From assembly GCA_036502025.1 (NCBI GenBank), contig DASXZJ010000057.1, positions 1 through 18,448 on the forward strand: 18,448 nt of DNA. Reading direction: 5' to 3'. The notes under the pieces were generated by a model. That model worked only from the letters and a program-made list of their open reading frames with translations, was not told the DNA's origin and did no database searches. Below, piece by piece: positions 8,069-12,875 of the stretch (positions within the stretch are counted from its first letter, which is position 1; each line of letters begins with the position of its first letter). The DNA is from Bog-473 sp036502025 (GTDB lineage Bacteria; Actinomycetota; Acidimicrobiia; Acidimicrobiales; RAAP-2). The position numbers were made by a program, and so were the translations under genes.

Positions 8069-10323
8069 GTACCCTCATCCCCGACGGCCACGAAAGCGGG
8101 GCCGTCGGCCTCCTGGAGCGGACCCCGCCCGACGACCTGCGGCCCGGCGCGGCCGACGTGACGCCGCCGGGAGATGCCGATGTGCCCCGGCGCGGCCGAC
8201 TCTCCCGCTTCATACGCGGCCGCGAGACCGATGCCGCCTGGGTGCGGCCCGCTCTGCTCACCCTGCTGACGCTCACCGCGGTGCTCTACCTGTGGGACCT
8301 GGGCGCGTCCGGCTGGGCCAACTCCTTCTACTCGGCCGCCGTGCAAGCCGGCACGAAGAGCTGGAAGGCCTTCTTCTTCGGCTCGTCGGACTCGTCGAAC
8401 TTCATCACGGTGGACAAGCCGCCGGCCTCCCTGTGGGTCATGGAGATCTCGGCCCGCATCTTCGGGGTCAACTCGTGGAGCCTGCTCGTCCCCCAGGCCC
8501 TCGAAGGCGTGGCCACGGTCGGCTTGGTCTACCTCACCGTCCGCCGCTGGTTCTCGGCCCAGGCCGCGCTGCTGGGCGGTGTCGTCCTGGCGCTCACTCC
8601 GGTGGCGGCCATGATGTTCCGCTTCAACAACCCCGACGCCCTGCTGGCGCTGCTCCTGACCGGGGCCATGTACGCCACCGTGCGCGGCTTGGAGAAGGCG
8701 CAGACCAAATGGCTGGTGCTGGCCGGCACGCTGGTCGGCTTCGGGTTCCTGACCAAGATGCTCCAGGCCTTCCTGATCATCCCGGCCATCGCCATCGTGT
8801 ACCTGATCGCCGCGCCGACCCGATGGTGGCGACGGGTCTGGCAGGTCGCGCTCCTGGGTGTCTCGACGCTGGTAGCCGCCGGTTGGTGGGTGGCCGCCGT
8901 CGCCCTCACCCCGGCCGCCGACCGCCCCTACATCGGCGGGTCGCAGAACAACAGCATCCTCAACCTCATCTTCGGGTACAACGGCTTCGGGCGGATCAGC
9001 GGGAACGAGTCCGGCAGCGTGGGCGGATCGGGCACCGCCGGCAGCATGTGGGGACCGACCGGCTTGACCCGCCTCTTCAACCCCCAGTTCGGCAACATGA
9101 TGTCCTGGTTGCTCCCCGGCGCCCTCTGCATGGGCGCCGTGCTGCTCGTCATCACCTATCGAGCGAAGCGCACCGACCGTGAGCGGGCCGCGCTGCTCTT
9201 GTGGGGTGGCACGCTGGTGGGCATCGGGCTGACCATCAGCCTGGCCCAGGGCATCATCCACCCGTACTACACGGTGGCCCTGGCCCCGCCGCTGGCCGGA
9301 CTGGTCGGCATCGGCGCCATGGGGCTCTGGCAGCGACGGTCGTCGTGGGCCGGGCGCGCCGGTCTGGCCGCCGCGCTGGCCGCCACGACGGTGTGGGCCT
9401 ACGTGCTCTTGAACCGCACACCTGAGTGGTTCCCGTTCCTGCGCTATCTAGTGGCGGTGGCCGGTGCGCTGGGGGTGGTCGCCCTCCTCGCCCTCCCGTG
9501 GCTGCGTCGGGCTCCTCGGCTCGCGGTTGCGCTGGTGGCGGTCCTGGCCGGCGGCGCCGCGCTGGCCGCCCCTCTCTTCTCGACCGTGGCGACAGCCGCC
9601 GTCGCGCACTCGGGCGCCATCCCCTCGGTCACGCCCTCTGCCTCCGGCGGCTTCGGGCCCGGTGGGGCCGGTGGTGGGCCCGGTGGGGCCGGTGGTGGGG
9701 CCGGTGTGCGTGGCTTCGCCCCCGGTGGCCGATTCGCCGGGCCCGGCGGAGCGGGTACTGGCACTGGTGCCGGCACTGGTGCTGGGACTGGCAACGGGTT
9801 CAGGTTCGGCGGCGGGTCACCCGGCGCAGGTGCGGTCCCGGGCGGCGGAGCGGCCCCCTCCGGTGGATTCCCGACGGGTGGGCTCCCGAGCGGCTTCCCG
9901 GGCGGTGGCCTGCGGACCGGCGCGGTCGGCGGGGGCGGCGGCTTCCTCAACGCCAGCAGCGCCAGCCCGGCGCTGACCAAACTCCTCAAGGCCAACGCCA
10001 GCCGGTACACCTGGGTGGCGGCCACGGTGAACTCCAATTCGGCCGCCGGCTACCAGCTGGCCAGCGACGACCCGGTGATGGCCATCGGCGGGTTCAACGG
10101 CACCGACCCCGCTCCGTCGCTGGCCCAGTTCGAGCAGTACGTGGCCGAGGGGAAGATCCACTACTTCATCTCGGGTGGTGGCGCCGGCGGGTTGGGTCAG
10201 GGGACGGGCGACGTTGCCGCCACCATCACGTCGTGGGTCGAGTCGCACTTCACCGCCCAGACGGTCGGCGGCACGACGATCTACGACCTCACGTCCCCGA
10301 CGTCATCGACCTCGTCTAGCTGA
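8065..10323 (+). CDS. YkcB-like GT39/ArnT-type polytopic glycosyltransferase
   Basis: This 752-residue membrane protein belongs to the PMT_2/ArnT group, which moves sugars from polyprenyl-phosphate donors to acceptors outside the membrane. After a charged cytoplasmic N-terminus (to about residue 70) comes a PMT_2 core with about 10-12 helices. The first periplasmic loop carries ASGWANSFYSAAVQAG and ITVDKPPASLW, and FRFNNPDALLALL follows later. A Gly/Pro-rich linker (about 528-630) leads to a soluble C-terminal domain (about 632-752, WVAATVNSNSAAGYQLASDD onward) typical of YkcB-related proteins. It starts in an ATGA overlap with the GT2-GtrA gene, its likely donor-lipid supplier. The 3' end overlaps the convergent macro-domain gene by 8 nt. 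The sugar and acceptor are unknown. Confidence 0.9.
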   Translation: MSTLIPDGHESGAVGLLERTPPDDLRPGAADVTPPGDADVPRRGRLSRFIRGRETDAAWVRPALLTLLTLTAVLYLWDLGASGWANSFYSAAVQAGTKSWKAFFFGSSDSSNFITVDKPPASLWVMEISARIFGVNSWSLLVPQALEGVATVGLVYLTVRRWFSAQAALLGGVVLALTPVAAMMFRFNNPDALLALLLTGAMYATVRGLEKAQTKWLVLAGTLVGFGFLTKMLQAFLIIPAIAIVYLIAAPTRWWRRVWQVALLGVSTLVAAGWWVAAVALTPAADRPYIGGSQNNSILNLIFGYNGFGRISGNESGSVGGSGTAGSMWGPTGLTRLFNPQFGNMMSWLLPGALCMGAVLLVITYRAKRTDRERAALLLWGGTLVGIGLTISLAQGIIHPYYTVALAPPLAGLVGIGAMGLWQRRSSWAGRAGLAAALAATTVWAYVLLNRTPEWFPFLRYLVAVAGALGVVALLALPWLRRAPRLAVALVAVLAGGAALAAPLFSTVATAAVAHSGAIPSVTPSASGGFGPGGAGGGPGGAGGGAGVRGFAPGGRFAGPGGAGTGTGAGTGAGTGNGFRFGGGSPGAGAVPGGGAAPSGGFPTGGLPSGFPGGGLRTGAVGGGGGFLNASSASPALTKLLKANASRYTWVAATVNSNSAAGYQLASDDPVMAIGGFNGTDPAPSLAQFEQYVAEGKIHYFISGGGAGGLGQGTGDVAATITSWVESHFTAQTVGGTTIYDLTSPTSSTSSS
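9661..9702 (+). repeat. Two tandem 21-bp units in the Gly-rich linker
   Basis: Two adjacent 21-bp units (9661-9681 and 9682-9702) match except at one base and encode repeated GGAGG-type glycine runs of the YkcB-like protein. They probably arose by slippage. Confidence 0.75.
9760..9795 (+). repeat. 12-bp period repeat in the Gly-rich linker
   Basis: GGCACTGGTGCC (9760-9771) is followed by GGCACTGGTGCT and a diverged third unit to 9795. The repeat encodes the GTGAGTG run of the same linker. Confidence 0.6.
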
Positions 10324-10894
10324 GCAGCTCCCGGTAGAGGTCGAACGTGGCCTGGTCGAAGGCCACGAACCGCACCACGCCGACGGCGGTGGCCGTGTCC
10401 CGCACGGTGCTGACCGCAACGGTCGCCGCCCGTTCGGGCGGGTAGCCGTAGACGCCGGTCGAGATGGCGGGGAACGATATGGAGGTGACCTGAAGCTCGT
10501 CGGCGACGGCCAGGCAGCTGCGATAGCACGACGCCAGTATCTCGGCCTCCTGCTCCGATCCGCCCTGCCACACCGGGCCGACGGTGTGGATGATCCACTT
10601 GGCCGCCAGATCGAATCCGTCGGTCGCCACGGCGCGTCCGGCCTCGCACTCCCCGATGGCCCGGCAGGCCGCTTGGAGTTGGGCCGCTCCCGCGGCGCGG
10701 TGGATGGCTCCGTCGACGCCACCTCCACCGGCCAGCCGTCGGTTGGCCGCGTTGACAAGGGCATCGACCACTTCGAGCGTGATGTCGCCCCGCACGGCTT
10801 CGAGGTGGGGTGAGGGTGAGGATGTGGGTGGCGGTGGCGGTGGCGGTGGCGGTGGGGTCGGTGGTGGTGGCGGGGGCGAAGGCGGGGTGGTCAC
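10316..10894 (-). CDS. Macro-domain protein (ADP-ribose/O-acetyl-ADP-ribose hydrolase-like) with polyproline N-terminus
   Basis: This 192-residue cytoplasmic protein has a macro domain at about residues 32-192. Visible motifs are AVRGDITLEVVDALVNAAN (N48, N51), GGGGVDGAIHRAAG (D61, H65), WIIHTVGP and the phosphate-binding loop ISTGVYGYPP. MacroD/YmdB-type members remove ADP-ribose from proteins or deacetylate O-acetyl-ADP-ribose. Residues 4-29 are almost all Pro, encoded by a (GGTGGC)n microsatellite on the plus strand. The GTG at 10894 has only a weak ribosome-binding site; the GTG at 10795 (residue 34) would remove the Pro tract but also most of the first strand and has no better site. The gene follows the two secreted paralogues at a 28-nt gap and converges on, and overlaps by 8 nt, the YkcB-like gene. 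Confidence 0.85.
   Translation of the reverse strand: MTTPPSPPPPPPTPPPPPPPPPPTSSPSPHLEAVRGDITLEVVDALVNAANRRLAGGGGVDGAIHRAAGAAQLQAACRAIGECEAGRAVATDGFDLAAKWIIHTVGPVWQGGSEQEAEILASCYRSCLAVADELQVTSISFPAISTGVYGYPPERAATVAVSTVRDTATAVGVVRFVAFDQATFDLYRELLS
10827..10856. repeat. (GGTGGC)n microsatellite
   Basis: Four perfect GGTGGC hexamers and a fifth imperfect unit lie at 10827-10856, followed by further GGT/GGC triplets. They encode the polyproline N-terminus of the macro-domain protein on the minus strand. Because the unit is 6 nt, length changes would keep the frame. Confidence 0.85.
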
Positions 10895-10922
10895 CTCGAT
10901 ACTTGTCCGGCCGGTACCGGCC

Positions 10923-11669
10923 TCAGCCAGCCGGAGCGAGCGACAGCAGCGAGACGGCGTTGGGTGGCGCCACCGGGTTCGTCTTCTCGCCCCACTTCGA
11001 ATAGGTCACCGTGCCCTGGATGCCGGTGCTGGCCGGGTTGGAGGTCGACGCGCTGGTGACTTCCCGGACCGGGCGGGGCGTGCCGCCCGTCTCGACGTAG
11101 AGCGTGATGGGGACCTTGGAGCCGGTCGAGGTGGTGGCGGAGCCCTTGATGCCCTGGGTGGCGTGCCCGGCGATGGTCTTTTTGCCGCCGAAGGTGTACG
11201 GCCCGCTCATCTCGAGCTCGCCGGCAAGATCCTTGTTGCGCAAGCCCCCGACCAGTTGCGCCAACCCGGTGTTGGACGTCGGGAAGTACAACCACTTGTT
11301 GGCGTACTTGGTGGAGTCCGCCGCGGTGAGGCCCAGGATCATGGTCAGCGCCGTTGCGTTGCCGCGCACGTACGAGGTGGCACCCTTGACGATGACCCCG
11401 AAGTCCTCGACGGTCGACCCGTGTTCGAGGACGAGCGCTTGCGACCCCGCCGTCTTGCCGGTGTCGCCGATCACCTCGAAGACGGCCCCGCTTTCGGTGG
11501 CCTTCGAGACGAAGTGGACGTTCTGGGCTCCGGCGATCTTGAGGGCCGCCTTGTACAGGGCTTGCGCGCTCCCGGAGGCGTCGGCCGAGGTGGCTACGGC
11601 CGTCGTGCCCGCCAGCGCGGTGGCCAGGCTGAAGCCGACTGCGCCGGCGATCCTATGGCTGCGTCGCAT
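10923..11669 (-). CDS. Secreted protein, LppX/LprG-like (tandem paralogue 1)
   Basis: I do not recognise a specific family with certainty. The 248-residue product has a signal peptide (MRRSHR, hydrophobic core, probable cleavage near SADA, residue ~32) and no lipobox Cys. The mature part has the pattern of mycobacterial LppX/LprG-like carriers: a helix ending in a VHF-type strand (ALKIAGAQNVHFVSKA), a DFGVIVKGATSYVRGN strand, WLYFP, ELEMSGPYTFGG and a final YSKWGEK. It shares these landmarks in order with the neighbouring gene at 11791-12525, indicating tandem duplication. The ATG at 11669 is preceded by GAGGAG at 5 nt spacing. Such proteins can shuttle lipids or glycolipids outside the membrane; that role is inference here. 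Confidence 0.75.
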   Translation of the reverse strand: MRRSHRIAGAVGFSLATALAGTTAVATSADASGSAQALYKAALKIAGAQNVHFVSKATESGAVFEVIGDTGKTAGSQALVLEHGSTVEDFGVIVKGATSYVRGNATALTMILGLTAADSTKYANKWLYFPTSNTGLAQLVGGLRNKDLAGELEMSGPYTFGGKKTIAGHATQGIKGSATTSTGSKVPITLYVETGGTPRPVREVTSASTSNPASTGIQGTVTYSKWGEKTNPVAPPNAVSLLSLAPAG

Positions 11670-11790
11670 CAGGTCTCCTCGTGGTGCACCCGCTGCGGCG
11701 GCTGCTCGACGGGTCGAAGGTCCGTCGGTCCGGAATGCCCATACTCTCCCATGCCGGCCTCACCGATTGTCGTCAGGCGCGGTGCGGCGA

Positions 11791-12525
11791 CTACGTGGCG
11801 TTGACCGCACCCAGCGTGATGGTGGCGTCGGGGGCGGTCGGCTTCACCTTCTCGCCCCACTTCGAGAAGATGAAATGCTCGGCCCCGTTGGGCTTCCCCT
11901 TGGCGCCGACGGTGTCCTCTTCGACGACGATGTGTCGCCCGCTGGCCCGCACGTAGAGCACCACGTCGACCTTCTTGGTTCCCTGCAGCGCCTGGGTGCC
12001 GCGGATGGCGTCGACCTCGAAGCCATCGAGCTTGCGGGGCGCACCGAAGGTGTAGGGACCCTTGAGCGCGATCTCCTCGGCCACATCGTGGGACCGCACG
12101 CCGGCGACCACCTGTGCGAACGCGGGATTGTCGGTGGAGAAGAGGACCCATTGGCCCTGGTCGGCCGACGCCTGGTCCGTCGAGAGCCCGGCCAGGTCCA
12201 CCAGCGCCCGCGCGTTCCCCTTGAGGTAGGTGATGTCGCCGATCACGACCAGCGTCGCGCTGTCGGACTGCGTTCCGGTGCCGACGAGCACCACCTGGAT
12301 GCCCGAGGCCGGCCCGGCGTCGCCGCTCTCGAGGATCGGGACATTGGAGATCGTTCCGTCAGAGGCGTAGTGCACGGACCATGACTTCGTGGTGGCCAGG
12401 GCTTCCCGGTACATGGTGGCGGCACTCGTCGTCGCCCCGGCCGGGAGCACGCCGGTGGCGCCCAGCGCCGCCAGGACAGCGACCATGGCCGTGCAGCGTC
12501 CGAGCACACCCCTCCGGTTGGCCAC
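11791..12525 (-). CDS. Secreted protein, LppX/LprG-like (tandem paralogue 2)
   Basis: This paralogue of the adjacent secreted gene has 244 residues from the GTG at 12525. It has a signal peptide (VANRRG, hydrophobic core AMVAVLAALGATGVL, cleavage near PAGA) and the same landmarks: SWSVHYASDG, TLVVIGDITYLKGNA, QWVLFS, EIALKGPYTFG, and FSKWGEKVKPTAPD near the end. GGAGG at 12530-12534 supports the GTG at 12525 (4 nt spacing) or the adjacent GTG at 12528. A start at 12675 is formally open but would put about 50 polar residues before the signal peptide, so I reject it. A 121-nt gap separates it from paralogue 1. The upstream region is shared with recA, transcribed the other way. Confidence 0.72.
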   Translation of the reverse strand: MANRRGVLGRCTAMVAVLAALGATGVLPAGATTSAATMYREALATTKSWSVHYASDGTISNVPILESGDAGPASGIQVVLVGTGTQSDSATLVVIGDITYLKGNARALVDLAGLSTDQASADQGQWVLFSTDNPAFAQVVAGVRSHDVAEEIALKGPYTFGAPRKLDGFEVDAIRGTQALQGTKKVDVVLYVRASGRHIVVEEDTVGAKGKPNGAEHFIFSKWGEKVKPTAPDATITLGAVNAT

Positions 12526-12668
12526 CACGCCTCCATTTTCGTTGTTCCGCGCGGCACCCGCGAGCGCGGAACTGTAGTGGCCCTCAACGGGGCCAAAGAT
12601 CCGGTGGGCCCGGTGGCCATTCGTGGACTCCGGTGTTTGGCCCGGGGCCCAATCGATTTCTGCCGGGC

Positions 12669-12702
12669 CCGGCAAAAAGGTGCCGTAACGGCGCTTTTCC
12701 GG
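12669..12702. repeat. Imperfect inverted repeat upstream of recA
   Basis: Arms run from CCGGCAAAAAG to CTTTTCCGG around a core GCCGTAACGGC (12682-12692), overlapping the palindrome TGCCGGGCCCGGCA at 12661-12674. It could be an operator, or a hairpin insulating the divergent units. Confidence 0.5.
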
Positions 12703-12736
12703 CGACCGTTCATCACTGATGCGGGTCCACCCGGAG

Positions 12737-12750
12737 CGAACAGGTGTTCG
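12737..12750. promoter_or_regulatory. LexA (SOS) box of recA
   Basis: CGAACAGGTGTTCG is an exact match to the Gram-positive/actinobacterial LexA consensus CGAAC-N4-GTTCG, 125 nt before the recA ATG. A TAGTAT at 12752-12757 just downstream could be the -10 of the LexA-controlled promoter, which the repressor would block. The box is also about 210 nt upstream of the divergent secreted-protein gene. Confidence 0.9.
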
Positions 12751-12786
12751 TTAGTATGAGCAAACGAGGCAAAACCGGTCGGGGCG

Positions 12787-12809
12787 GTGTCACACCCCGT
12801 CCGTATGGT
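12787..12809 (+). promoter_or_regulatory. RecA-NDp (PafBC-type) promoter candidate for recA
   Basis: GTGTCACAC, then 8 nt, then TATGGT fits the LexA-independent DNA-damage promoter pattern TTGTCRGTG-N8-TANNNT known from mycobacteria: five of six bases in the TTGTCR block and exact spacing to TANNNT, but not the GTG block. It lies between the SOS box and the gene, as the LexA-independent promoter does in Mycobacterium tuberculosis. Confidence 0.55.
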
Positions 12810-12875
12810 CGACCAATGAGGGTCAAGGCAGGCCGGACTGCGGTCCGCCGAAGCGAGAGCAACGAGGAGAGAGTG

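Larger units (their letters stand above)
12529..12875. promoter_or_regulatory. Divergent control region between the secreted-protein block and recA
   Basis: This stretch of about 350 nt has no credible gene. It holds a 14-bp perfect palindrome (12661-12674), an overlapping larger imperfect inverted repeat (12669-12702), a perfect LexA box (12737-12750), a RecA-NDp-like promoter (12787-12809), an 11-nt odd palindrome GGTGTCACACC (12786-12796) and the recA ribosome-binding site (12864-12869). A TACAGT on the minus strand (12571-12576) could be a -10 for the leftward genes. Confidence 0.6.

Noticed and set aside
12744..12875. In-frame N-terminal extension of recA
   Set aside because: It would translate the LexA box and promoter; RecA homology and the GAGGAG site support ATG 12876.
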